A stretch of 13,616 nt of DNA from an uncultured Gammaproteobacteria bacterium (GTDB lineage: Bacteria; Pseudomonadota; Gammaproteobacteria; Nitrosococcales; Methylophagaceae). Every line of letters begins with the position of its first letter. Within the stretch, counting starts at the first letter, position 1. Positions 6,781 through 13,568 of the stretch are shown in pieces. The notes beneath the pieces are model-generated. The model had not been told where the DNA came from and ran no database searches. It was given only the letters and a program-made list of their open reading frames with translations. The position numbers were made by a program, and so were the translations under genes. Location of the stretch: contig CAJXPP010000033.1 of assembly GCA_913058195.1 (NCBI GenBank), forward strand, positions 1 to 13,616. The letters are read 5' to 3'.

Positions 6781-7794
6781 ATGACAAATCAATCTGTAGT
6801 GCATTGGGGTATTTTGGGTGCTGCACGAGTGAATGAGCGCCTATTACCTGCGATTGTGAATTCGAGCAATGCTAAATTAGTAGCCATTGCCAGCCGACGC
6901 CCCAATGCTGCTGCTGAAACGTTAGCGAAATATGCACCACAGCTGACAGATGTGTTGACCTTAGATAATCCTGAAGCCTTATTAACAAACCCAGATATTG
7001 ATGCTGTGTATTTGCCTATGGCGAATGAAGAGCACACCGAATGGGCATTAAGAGCGATTGAGCAGGGTAAACATGTGTTGATTGAAAAGCCAATGACGCT
7101 AAAACTAGCAGAGATTGAAGCGATTGAAGCGGCTGCGATTAAACATAATGTAAAAGTGATGGAAGGCTTTATGTATGTGTTCCATCCTCAGCATGATGCT
7201 GTGCACCAACTCATTGATTCAGGTGTCATTGGTGAAGTTCGAACAGTGAGAACGTGTTTTTCATTCCCGATGAAGCCAGCACGTTTATATCGAATTAACC
7301 GTGATATTGCACATGGTGGTGGTGCGATGTGGGATATTGGTCCTTATGCGATGCATACTGCTCGTAAGTGGTTTGACAGTGAGCCAAAAGCGGTTATCGC
7401 CACGGCTAATTTAAATGAAAGCGGTGCTGATGTCAGTTTAAGTGGAATATTAGATTATGGTGAGGGTAAATACGCCCAATTTGATATGAGCTTTGAACGT
7501 GCTCGTCGTAGCGAATATGAAATCATCGGCACTTTAGGTGGTATTAAATGCGAAACGGTGTGGAATAACCCTGATGATTTACCTGTCGTAACGTGGTGGA
7601 CAGATGCTGGCGAACGCCAGCAACTACAGCTAGAAGCTGCCAATCATTTTGATCTGGAAATTGAACACTTTAGTGCTGCGATATTAAATAATACGGCACC
7701 AAAACTATCGTTTGCTGATGCCAAAGGAAATTGCCAAGCAATTGAAGCGGCATTGCAATCCGTTTCAAGCGGTATGCGCGTTGAAATGAACTAA
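6781..7794 (+). CDS. Gfo/Idh/MocA family NAD(P)-dependent oxidoreductase
   Basis: The family dehydrogenates or reduces sugars and related polyols in the cytosol. The protein has 337 residues, the usual length. The N-terminal Rossmann domain begins with GILGAA (10-15), and the conserved EKP motif (102-104) provides the probable catalytic Lys103. EGFMYVFHPQ (128-137) and GGGAMWDIGPYAMH (179-192) are typical of the branch that contains dihydrodiol dehydrogenase and NADP-xylose dehydrogenase. Exact substrate is unknown. GGAG lies 7 bases before the ATG. The stop codon directly touches that of the convergent DUF5610 gene. It is probably a single-gene unit with its own promoter in 6617-6780. Confidence 0.92.
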   Translation: MTNQSVVHWGILGAARVNERLLPAIVNSSNAKLVAIASRRPNAAAETLAKYAPQLTDVLTLDNPEALLTNPDIDAVYLPMANEEHTEWALRAIEQGKHVLIEKPMTLKLAEIEAIEAAAIKHNVKVMEGFMYVFHPQHDAVHQLIDSGVIGEVRTVRTCFSFPMKPARLYRINRDIAHGGGAMWDIGPYAMHTARKWFDSEPKAVIATANLNESGADVSLSGILDYGEGKYAQFDMSFERARRSEYEIIGTLGGIKCETVWNNPDDLPVVTWWTDAGERQQLQLEAANHFDLEIEHFSAAILNNTAPKLSFADAKGNCQAIEAALQSVSSGMRVEMN

Positions 7795-8379
7795 TTATTC
7801 TGATTCGGCAACAGGATCACTAGAATTAAAGTTTTCTGCGAAAGCCGCTAATTTTTCTTGAACAAGATCATAGGTGTTATCAATGTTGCTAGCAACGTCA
7901 CCATTCAGCACACTTAAGCCCGATAAAATATCTCGCGCTTCAGAAAAACCTTGATCAATACCACCGCCGATAAGGGCAGTAAATTTTGTTAGTGCATCTT
8001 GCTCTGATAATTCAGGATGCTGTTGTTGATAGGCACTAAAAAATGCGGTACTTAGTGACACAATACGTTCGGCAGTTGCATCAGGGCTGACATCCAAACC
8101 GGAGTCAACGGCTGTTTGAATTGCATTGTCACCCAATGTTCCCTTGAGTGCATCATTAATGCCTTCTAATGCTGTTTTTAAAACCAATGACTGCGGTGAA
8201 TTAGAGGCACTGACATTAATCGTTGACTCTAAAATAGCGGCATTAAGTTGTTTTTTTGCGTCATTTCTTAGGTGGGCTAAATCAGATACGGTTTGTCCCA
8301 TTGGCCCATTTGCTTTCTTATCATCACTTTTAGCTAAATCATTCACTTGCTGACTAAATTGCTTGGTTTGGATTTCCAT
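7795..8379 (-). CDS. DUF5610 domain protein of unknown function
   Basis: A 194-residue soluble, acidic, mostly helical protein without signal peptide, membrane segment or cysteine. Residues about 97-181 match what I recall of DUF5610: SPDATAERIVSLSTAFFSAY, then a QQHPELSEQDAL loop, GGGIDQGFSEAR and a final segment containing NGDVASNIDNTYDLVQ. The first 60 residues are polar and likely disordered. A strong GAGGAG lies 7 bases before the ATG, so it is probably well translated. It appears to be transcribed alone, from a possible promoter at 8414-8443. No function is known to me and the neighbours do not suggest one clearly. Confidence 0.8.
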   Translation of the reverse strand: MEIQTKQFSQQVNDLAKSDDKKANGPMGQTVSDLAHLRNDAKKQLNAAILESTINVSASNSPQSLVLKTALEGINDALKGTLGDNAIQTAVDSGLDVSPDATAERIVSLSTAFFSAYQQQHPELSEQDALTKFTALIGGGIDQGFSEARDILSGLSVLNGDVASNIDNTYDLVQEKLAAFAENFNSSDPVAESE

Positions 8380-8413
8380 TGTGATCTCCTCATTTTAGAG
8401 ATGGCTTGTTAGC

Positions 8414-8450
8414 TTATAACCATGGTAGCGAACAAAGTTACAATAACTTT
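8414..8450 (-). promoter_or_regulatory. Candidate promoter and operator-like palindrome for the DUF5610 gene
   Basis: Minus-strand TTGTAA (8438-8443) and TTATAA (8414-8419) are 18 bases apart. The -35 sits inside a 17-base inverted repeat AAAGTTA-CAA-TAACTTT (8434-8450), a layout expected of an operator, though no regulator is identified. Confidence 0.35.
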
Positions 8451-8484
8451 AGCTATTTACTCATATTTCAATGGGTTTATTTTA

Positions 8485-8515
8485 ATTGCCAGCAATATTT
8501 TATGGTGCTGGCAAT
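8485..8515 (-). terminator. Hairpin downstream of the CDP-alcohol phosphatidyltransferase gene
   Basis: Perfect 10-base arms ATTGCCAGCA (8485-8494) and TGCTGGCAAT (8506-8515) with an 11-base loop, about 50 bases beyond the phosphatidyltransferase stop. No T-run follows in the minus-strand transcript, so it is either a poor intrinsic terminator or an RNA-stabilising stem. Confidence 0.4.
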
Positions 8516-8565
8516 AGCAAGAAAGCCGTTATTACCAAATATTAAAGTTGAAAATGTATATCGAT

Positions 8566-9147
8566 TTATTTATTGGTTTTGTAAATCAGATGCCATAAAG
8601 ATTGGATATCAGAACGTATTTCAGTTAAATATAAGGTGATAGCTATTTCTTCTATAGCGGCAAGTAAGCTGATTATTACGGCAAGCTGGAATGGCCACGC
8701 TATATCGAATATAAATAGGATGAAAAATGCACTGCCGATGCATAGTACGGCTAGTTTGACCAAGATGGTGTGATAAGCCGTTAAAGCATGGAATTTGATA
8801 AAACCAATCAGAACAGGTGTTAGATAACTGGCGATTGCGAGCAGAATAAATAACTTCTCGCGTTCTACAATTTCTGGCCACAACCACCAAATTGATACTG
8901 ACATGATGGCGTAAATAAGTATATCTGCTGCACTATCGAGTAATGCACCAAATTCACTTTGTTGATTGAGCATTCTTGCTGCCATTCCATCGAGTACATC
9001 GGTTAAAAAAGTAAACGCCAATAGCCATAAAAATAGGTCGCTATAGCCATGCCATGCTAGCCAAATTAATGCTGGGGCGAAGACAAAACGAAGACTAGTC
9101 AGTAGATTGGCTAAGGTAAGTTTATTTTGGGGTGTTTGTTGTGTCAT
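8566..9147 (-). CDS. CDP-alcohol phosphatidyltransferase family membrane protein
   Basis: The family joins a CDP-linked donor (usually CDP-diacylglycerol) to an alcohol in the inner membrane, as in phosphatidylglycerophosphate synthase. The full signature D-x2-D-G-x2-A-R-x8-G-x3-D-x3-D is present: Asp50, Asp53, Gly54, Ala57, Arg58, Gly67, Asp71 and Asp75. About six hydrophobic segments follow the LTLANLLTSLR N-terminal motif. I chose the ATG at 9147 (193 residues) instead of an ATG at 9201. It gives a 4-base ATGA overlap with the upstream gene, removes an unlike N-terminal extension, and starts just before the conserved region. No Shine-Dalgarno precedes it, which fits translational coupling. 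The alcohol substrate is unknown; PgsA-like activity is only one option. Confidence 0.88.
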   Translation of the reverse strand: MTQQTPQNKLTLANLLTSLRFVFAPALIWLAWHGYSDLFLWLLAFTFLTDVLDGMAARMLNQQSEFGALLDSAADILIYAIMSVSIWWLWPEIVEREKLFILLAIASYLTPVLIGFIKFHALTAYHTILVKLAVLCIGSAFFILFIFDIAWPFQLAVIISLLAAIEEIAITLYLTEIRSDIQSLWHLIYKTNK

Positions 9148-9902
9148 GAGTGTTGTGAAAACGTGGCGATTAAGGGAGCATGATCTGATAGCTTTTTCCA
9201 TACCTTATGGCTTGGACGTTCGCATGAGATGGGATCTAAGCCGCGGTAATAAATTCTATCCATAGTGAGCATGGGCATCCAAGCCGGCCATGATTTTGCA
9301 TAACGATTATGTAAGGTTCGAAATGTTTCTTTTAGATCTAATTGTAGGGCAAAATGCTTTTCTGCTTGGCCAGTCCAATCATTGAAATCACCAGCGACAA
9401 TGAGCGGGGCATCGTGTGGAACATGTTCGGCAATACGTTTTGATAGCGTATCAAATTGACGTCGACGCTCTATGCCCATTAAGCCTAAGTGAATGCAGAT
9501 AATGTGAAGGTCTTGGTCAAAGTTAGCCAGTTTGATACTGCCGTGTAATAGGCTGCGGCTGGCCCAAGTAAAAGGTGAAACATTAATGTTTTCCCATTGA
9601 ACAAAAGGGTATTTGCTTAGCAAGGCATTACCGTGATGTCCGGCAGAGTATTCAACATTTTTGGCATAAGCAATATGCGGCCAATCATCTTGAGCTAAAA
9701 ATTCAGAATGGGAGCAAACTGGCCAGTTATGATGCGTTTGTTGATGTTTAGTATGTTCACCTTGCATCTCTTGAAGAAATAAAATATCGGCCTTAGTGGT
9801 AAGTAAGGCTTCACGGATTTTATGCAAGACAAATCGGCGATTTCCAGCGCTAAAGCCTTTATGAATATTATAGGTAACAATGCGTAATTCGCTTTCTGAC
9901 AT
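9144..9902 (-). CDS. YbhP-like endonuclease/exonuclease/phosphatase family hydrolase
   Basis: This is a metal-dependent phosphodiesterase/phosphatase fold (the DNase I, inositol phosphatase and sphingomyelinase superfamily), 252 residues. Conserved catalytic positions are Asn12 (YNIHKG), Glu45 (LQE), His138 (IHLGL), Asp172 and Asn174 (GDFND), Asp215 (MDRIYY) and Asp240-His241 (SDHAP). From memory it closely resembles E. coli YbhP, sharing the IHKGF-x4-NRRF, NWP-x2-SH-x-EFLA and GHHGNA stretches. In E. coli ybhP sits with the cardiolipin synthase gene clsB; here the partner is a CDP-alcohol phosphatidyltransferase overlapping by 4 bases. This favours a phospholipid-related substrate over DNA. 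There is no signal peptide. The start lacks a Shine-Dalgarno (leader TATAATTAT), yet an in-frame stop a short distance upstream leaves no other good start. Confidence 0.9.
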   Translation of the reverse strand: MSESELRIVTYNIHKGFSAGNRRFVLHKIREALLTTKADILFLQEMQGEHTKHQQTHHNWPVCSHSEFLAQDDWPHIAYAKNVEYSAGHHGNALLSKYPFVQWENINVSPFTWASRSLLHGSIKLANFDQDLHIICIHLGLMGIERRRQFDTLSKRIAEHVPHDAPLIVAGDFNDWTGQAEKHFALQLDLKETFRTLHNRYAKSWPAWMPMLTMDRIYYRGLDPISCERPSHKVWKKLSDHAPLIATFSQHS

Positions 9903-9952
9903 ATAATTATATAACCATGATTAATCAGTGCTAATTGCAACAGTAGCATGAC

Positions 9953-9980
9953 TTGTGGACAAAATAAAAGTGTCTAATAT
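9953..9980 (+). promoter_or_regulatory. Possible housekeeping promoter upstream of htpG
   Basis: TTGTGG (9953-9958) and TAATAT (9975-9980) are spaced 16 bases apart, upstream of the heat-shock promoter. The match is weak to moderate. Confidence 0.25.
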
Positions 9981-9983
9981 CAA

Positions 9984-9995
9984 TGAAATATTTCA
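9984..9995. repeat. 12-base perfect palindrome upstream of the htpG promoter
   Basis: TGAAATATTTCA is a perfect palindrome ending 8 bases before the sigma-32 -35 element. Its position suits a regulator of htpG or of the divergent YbhP-like gene. It matches no operator I can name. Confidence 0.35.
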
Positions 9996-10003
9996 GTAAA
10001 ATA

Positions 10004-10030
10004 CTTGAACTTTGCTAACGTCGCCCCAAT
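10004..10030 (+). promoter_or_regulatory. Sigma-32 (RpoH) heat-shock promoter of htpG
   Basis: CTTGAA (10004-10009), a 14-base spacer and CCCCAAT (10024-10030) match the RpoH consensus CTTGAA-N13/14-CCCCATnT almost exactly. The predicted transcript starts about 38 bases before the htpG ATG, leaving room for the Shine-Dalgarno GGAGG at 10061-10065. Confidence 0.85.
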
Positions 10031-10074
10031 GTGCTGGTTTTAGAACAAAACAAGCCTAATGGAGGCATGAATTA

Positions 10075-11988
10075 ATGAGTGTTGATGCACATAAGGAAAC
10101 GCTAGGTTTCCAAACAGAAGTTTCACAATTGTTGGATCTTATGATCCATTCTTTGTACAGCAACAAAGAAATCTTTATGCGTGAGTTGGTTTCTAATGCA
10201 GCGGATGCCTCAGATAAATTGCGCTTTGAAGCTTTATCTGATGATGCACTATATGAAAGTGATGCAGAATTAAAGATTCGTGTTGCTTTTGATAAAGATG
10301 CCAAAACAATCACCATTACGGATAACGGCGTTGGTATGAACCGCCAAGAAGTAATTGAAAATATCGGCACGATTGCGAATTCAGGCACTAAAAAATTCTT
10401 TGACAAAATGACTGGCGATGAATCAAAAGATTCTCAATTGATTGGTCAGTTTGGTGTTGGTTTTTACTCAGCATTTATTGTTGCTGACAAAGTAACATTA
10501 AAATCACGCCGTGCAGGTTTAACCTCAGAACACGGTGTTGAGTGGAGCTCTGAAGGTAAAGGCGACTTCACCATTGAAACAATTGATAAACCAACACGTG
10601 GTACAGAAATCATCTTGCATCTTCGTGAAGATCAAGAAGAATTTTTAAACAGCTGGCGTTTACGTAGTTGCATTACTAAATACTCGGATCACATCAACTT
10701 ACCGATTGTTATGCAAAAAGAAGCGGTGCCTGATGAAGAAGGCAAAATTGATGAGTCTGTGGTTTTAGAAGATGAAACAGTCAACAAAGCAACTGCATTG
10801 TGGACATTATCTAAAAACGAAATCAGCGATGAGCAATATCAAGAGTTCTACAAACAAGTATCTCACGACTTTCAGGAGCCATTAATATGGAGCCACAATA
10901 AAGTTGAAGGTAAAACTGAATACACGTCATTACTTTATGTGCCTTCAAAAGCACCGTTTGATTTATATGACCAAGATCGTTCACAAGGTTTAAAACTGTA
11001 TGTGAAACGCGTGTTTATTATGGAAGATGCTGATCAATTAATGCCCCGTTACCTACGTTTCATTCGTGGTGTGATTGATACTAATGACTTACCATTGAAC
11101 GTATCACGTGAAATTTTACAAGGCAGTAAAACGATTGATAGCATTCGCACAGCATCAGTGAAAAAAGTGCTGAATGAATTAGCTAAATTAGCTAAGAAAG
11201 ATGCAGAGAAATACGCAACATTTTGGCAAGAGTTTGGTCAAGTTATTAAAGAAGGCCCCGGCGAAGACTTCGCTAATAAAGAAGCTTTGGCTAAATTAAT
11301 CCGTTTTGCATCGACTGAAACGGGTAGTGAAGAACAAACAGTGTCATTGGCTGATTACGTTGAACGTATGAATGACAAGCAAGACAAAATTTACTACATC
11401 ACAGCAGAAAGCTTCGCAGCAGCGAAAAACAGTCCACACTTAGAAGTATTCAACAAAAAAGGTATTGAAGTATTATTACTGACAGACCGTGTTGATGAAT
11501 GGATGACTAATTCATTAACTGAGTTTGATGGCAAAGAGCTTCAATCAGTTGCGAAAGGTGATTTAGATCTTGGTGAATTGGAAGATGAAGCTGAGAAAAA
11601 AGCACAAGAAGAAGTTGATAAAAACTTCGAAGACTTAGTCGGTCGTGTTAAAACAACACTAGGTGACAAAGTGAAAGATGTACGTATTACACATCGTTTA
11701 ACTGATTCTCCAGCGTGTTTAGTCGCCGATAGCAACGATATGAGTGCAAACTTAGAGCGTATGCTTAAAGCTGCAGGCCAAGAAGTAGGTGGTACAAAAC
11801 CTATTTTTGAATTAAATCCAGAGCATCCAATGGTTGAGCGTTTAAACGCTGAATCAGATGATGCGAAATTTGGAGATTGGTCTTCAATCTTATTTGACCA
11901 AGCATTACTTGCTGAGGGCGGTCATTTAGAAGATCCTGCAAGCTATGTTAAACGCTTGAATGAGTTGTTATTAACATTAACTAAATAA
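10075..11988 (+). CDS. htpG: Chaperone protein HtpG (bacterial Hsp90)
   Basis: HtpG is the cytosolic ATP-driven Hsp90 homodimer that remodels client proteins under stress. It has 637 residues (E. coli 624). The N-terminal GHKL ATPase domain shows catalytic Glu37, Asn41 and Asp44 (RELVSNAADASDK), Asp83 (TDNGVGM), the lid motif GQFGVGFYSAF (124-134) and the segment around PTRGTEI (173-179). The middle domain carries the ATP-contacting Arg345 in LPLNVSREILQ. The C-terminal dimerisation domain ends LNELLLTLTK. GGAGG lies 9 bases before the ATG. A two-codon reading frame (ATG AAT TAA) overlaps the start as TAATG but is spaced too close to the Shine-Dalgarno to matter much. It is driven by a sigma-32 promoter and followed by a strong terminator, with hslO just beyond. 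Confidence 0.98.
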   Translation: MSVDAHKETLGFQTEVSQLLDLMIHSLYSNKEIFMRELVSNAADASDKLRFEALSDDALYESDAELKIRVAFDKDAKTITITDNGVGMNRQEVIENIGTIANSGTKKFFDKMTGDESKDSQLIGQFGVGFYSAFIVADKVTLKSRRAGLTSEHGVEWSSEGKGDFTIETIDKPTRGTEIILHLREDQEEFLNSWRLRSCITKYSDHINLPIVMQKEAVPDEEGKIDESVVLEDETVNKATALWTLSKNEISDEQYQEFYKQVSHDFQEPLIWSHNKVEGKTEYTSLLYVPSKAPFDLYDQDRSQGLKLYVKRVFIMEDADQLMPRYLRFIRGVIDTNDLPLNVSREILQGSKTIDSIRTASVKKVLNELAKLAKKDAEKYATFWQEFGQVIKEGPGEDFANKEALAKLIRFASTETGSEEQTVSLADYVERMNDKQDKIYYITAESFAAAKNSPHLEVFNKKGIEVLLLTDRVDEWMTNSLTEFDGKELQSVAKGDLDLGELEDEAEKKAQEEVDKNFEDLVGRVKTTLGDKVKDVRITHRLTDSPACLVADSNDMSANLERMLKAAGQEVGGTKPIFELNPEHPMVERLNAESDDAKFGDWSSILFDQALLAEGGHLEDPASYVKRLNELLLTLTK

Positions 11989-12001
11989 ACCTAGGTTTAT
12001 T
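11984..12001. repeat. 18-base perfect palindrome over the htpG stop codon
   Basis: AATAAACCTAGGTTTATT is a perfect palindrome that includes the htpG stop TAA (11986-11988). It lies 8 bases before the main terminator stem. With no loop bases it is more plausible as a protein site than as a good RNA hairpin. Confidence 0.5.
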
Positions 12002-12009
12002 AATGTTGT

Positions 12010-12045
12010 AAAATGCTGACTAGGCAACTAGTCAGCATTTTTTTT
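12010..12045 (+). terminator. Strong intrinsic terminator after htpG, abutting the hslO ribosome-binding site
   Basis: Fourteen perfect base pairs (12010-12023 with 12028-12041, core ATGCTGACTAG and CTAGTCAGCAT) close a GCAA tetraloop of the stable GNRA class. Eight consecutive T residues run from 12038 to 12045. The next base begins the hslO Shine-Dalgarno GGAA (12046-12049). Confidence 0.93.
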
Positions 12046-12054
12046 GGAATAAAT

Positions 12055-12981
12055 ATGACCGATACAGAGACAGTAGAAACTCAAGAAAATGAGTTTCAAT
12101 CTGATAATTTACAACGCTTTATTTTTGATGATATTCCCGTTCGTGGCGAATGGGTACATCTATCTCAAAGCTGGAAACAAGTACTAACGCGCCGTGAATA
12201 TCCGTCTGCAATTCGTAACTTGTTAGGCCAAATGATGGCTGCTGCCGCCTTGTTGACTGCAACAGTTAAAATTAAAGGTCGCCTTGTATTACAAATTAAA
12301 TCTGAAGGCCCCGTTAATTTAATGATGGTGGAATGCACCAGTGAAAACACCCTGCGTGCATTTGCACAATGGGAGGGTGATATTGCCGAAAATGCTAGCT
12401 TATTAGAAGTAACAGGAGAGGGTGCTTTAGCCATTACCATTGATGTTGAAGGTTCAAAACAGCCTTATCAGGGCATTGTTGGCTTAGATGGCGAGTCTAT
12501 TGCCGGCCTATTAGAAACATATTTTAAACAGTCTGAGCAATTAGAAACACGTATTTGGTTATCAGCAGATGAAAACGCAGCCTCAGGTTTATTTTTACAG
12601 CAACTACCAAGTAAAGCAGAACAGAAAAAGCATGATAATGAAAATTGGTCTCGTTTAACACAGTTAGCTGCAACAGTAAAAAATACTGAATTATTAGAGT
12701 TAGGCGCGGGCACATTACTGCATCGCCTATTTAATGAAGAGCAATGTCGATTATTATCGTTAACTGAACTTAGCTTTGCCTGTGCTTGTTCACGAGAACG
12801 TGTGGCTGATACGATTAATTTACTGGGTCAGGCAGATGCTATGGCATTAGTTGAAGAGCAGGATAAAATTGAGGTGGCATGTGAATTTTGTAATGAGCAT
12901 TATTATTTCGATAAAATCGATGTGTCTCATATCTTTTCGACATCACTATCTCAAGAACCAGAATCTAAAACCTTACACTAA
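12055..12981 (+). CDS. hslO: Hsp33 redox-regulated chaperone HslO
   Basis: Hsp33 is a cytosolic holdase switched on by oxidants plus heat. Its zinc centre releases Zn and forms disulfides, exposing the client site. The C-terminal zinc motif is complete: C243-x-C245, a 30-residue spacer, then C276-x2-C279 (ACACSRER and CEFCNEHY), as in the family. I take the ATG at 12055 (308 residues; E. coli about 292). GGAA lies 5 bases upstream, and the earlier in-frame ATG at 12013 falls inside the htpG terminator stem and would add 14 unlike residues. The first 18 residues are acidic and not conserved. No separate promoter is evident between htpG and hslO, so transcription probably comes from terminator read-through or from within htpG. 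Confidence 0.95.
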   Translation: MTDTETVETQENEFQSDNLQRFIFDDIPVRGEWVHLSQSWKQVLTRREYPSAIRNLLGQMMAAAALLTATVKIKGRLVLQIKSEGPVNLMMVECTSENTLRAFAQWEGDIAENASLLEVTGEGALAITIDVEGSKQPYQGIVGLDGESIAGLLETYFKQSEQLETRIWLSADENAASGLFLQQLPSKAEQKKHDNENWSRLTQLAATVKNTELLELGAGTLLHRLFNEEQCRLLSLTELSFACACSRERVADTINLLGQADAMALVEEQDKIEVACEFCNEHYYFDKIDVSHIFSTSLSQEPESKTLH

Positions 12982-13098
12982 ATAACTGTTTATACTTTAT
13001 TGCCACACTTTAGGGAGTGGATTATCATCACGCTTCATAGTGTAAAATGGATTTGTACTCATCACACCATAAGAGTACTTAAATTAAGGATAATATGA
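12982..13098 (+). promoter_or_regulatory. Short gap between hslO and the lipoprotein gene
   Basis: These 117 bases have no clear terminator for hslO. TTGCCA (13000-13005) resembles a -35 but has no good -10 at the right spacing. TAAAAT (13043-13048) resembles a -10 without a matching -35. The arms GTACTC (13055-13060) and GAGTAC (13073-13078) form a weak inverted repeat just before the Shine-Dalgarno AAGGA (13086-13090). Confidence 0.25.
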
Positions 13099-13568
13099 AT
13101 GAATGTAGTATTTAAAGGACTAATCATCGGCAGTCTTATTCTTTTGACTGCTTGCGCCTCTCCTCTGACAAAGCAAGAACTGGAGAGTATCCATACCGTT
13201 GGGGTCGTTAATGGATTCCCCGAATCCCCGAACTTTGTTAATATTGGTACAACAGTATTCAATAACGAGTATGACGAAGTGAGTGATCCGACCTTAAAGG
13301 GGTTTGTAACGAACGAAGTCTTATCTCAAATAAAATTGAGAGGCTATTCTGCTGAAATCTCCGAAAACATAGCAGATGAAAATGTTGACCTAGTTATGGT
13401 TATTGTTCCACGCGAGATTTACAATATGATCGGCACCTATGGTTATGGTTTCTATCAGCGCTCAATGTTCAGTGTTAGTGTCTTTGAAAAATCCTATATT
13501 GCTCTAAATTTACGACCTACTACAAAAGGTAGCAGCAGGTGCGACACCTGTTATGGGCAGAGTATGAC
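13099..13568 (+). CDS. Putative lipoprotein of unknown family, 3' end missing
   Basis: 156 codons are readable before the adapter begins at 13569. The N-terminus is a classical lipoprotein signal: Lys6, a hydrophobic stretch (residues 7-16) and the lipobox LTAC with lipidated Cys19. Position +2 is Ala, which predicts outer-membrane sorting. The mature part has a region rich in alternating hydrophobic residues (about 111-118, LVMVIVPR), a glycine/tyrosine stretch (about 124-130) and a C-x2-C pair at 148/151. I do not recognise the family. The start at 13099 is chosen because AAGGA lies 8 bases upstream; the nearby ATGs at 13095 and 13103 hit stops at once. The truncation is an assembly end, not a mutation. 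Confidence 0.75.

Noticed and set aside
8434..8450. Fur- or OxyR-type box upstream of the DUF5610 gene
   Set aside because: The inverted repeat AAAGTTA-CAA-TAACTTT does not match either consensus; only an unspecified operator-like element can be claimed.
8406..8639. Plus-strand open frame of 77 codons in the gap before the phosphatidyltransferase gene
   Set aside because: It has no Shine-Dalgarno, an unusual composition and no recognisable motif, and it overlaps the 3' end of a real gene on the other strand.
9148..9201. Longer N-terminus for the CDP-alcohol phosphatidyltransferase (ATG at 9201)
   Set aside because: It would overlap the YbhP-like gene by 58 bases and add 18 residues unlike the family; the ATGA overlap at 9144-9147 is the typical coupled start.
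10067..10075. Two-codon upstream frame (ATG AAT TAA) overlapping the htpG start as TAATG
   Set aside because: Only one base separates it from the GGAGG, too close for efficient initiation; probably chance.
12013..12054. Longer N-terminus for HslO (ATG at 12013)
   Set aside because: That ATG lies within the htpG terminator stem, has no ribosome site and adds residues encoded by the terminator; the ATG at 12055 has GGAA at the right distance.
13213..13227. Inverted repeat GGATTC-CCC-GAATCC in the lipoprotein gene, and a similar one CAGGTG-CGA-CACCTG at 13536-13550
   Set aside because: Both are short, inside coding sequence, and give no sign of function; the second may only have contributed to the assembly break.
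46..13568. CRISPR arrays, insertion sequences, toxin-antitoxin or phage defence genes, tRNA or rRNA
   Set aside because: Looked for repeats with regular spacing, transposase motifs, small paired genes and tRNA-like cloverleaf ends; none found.
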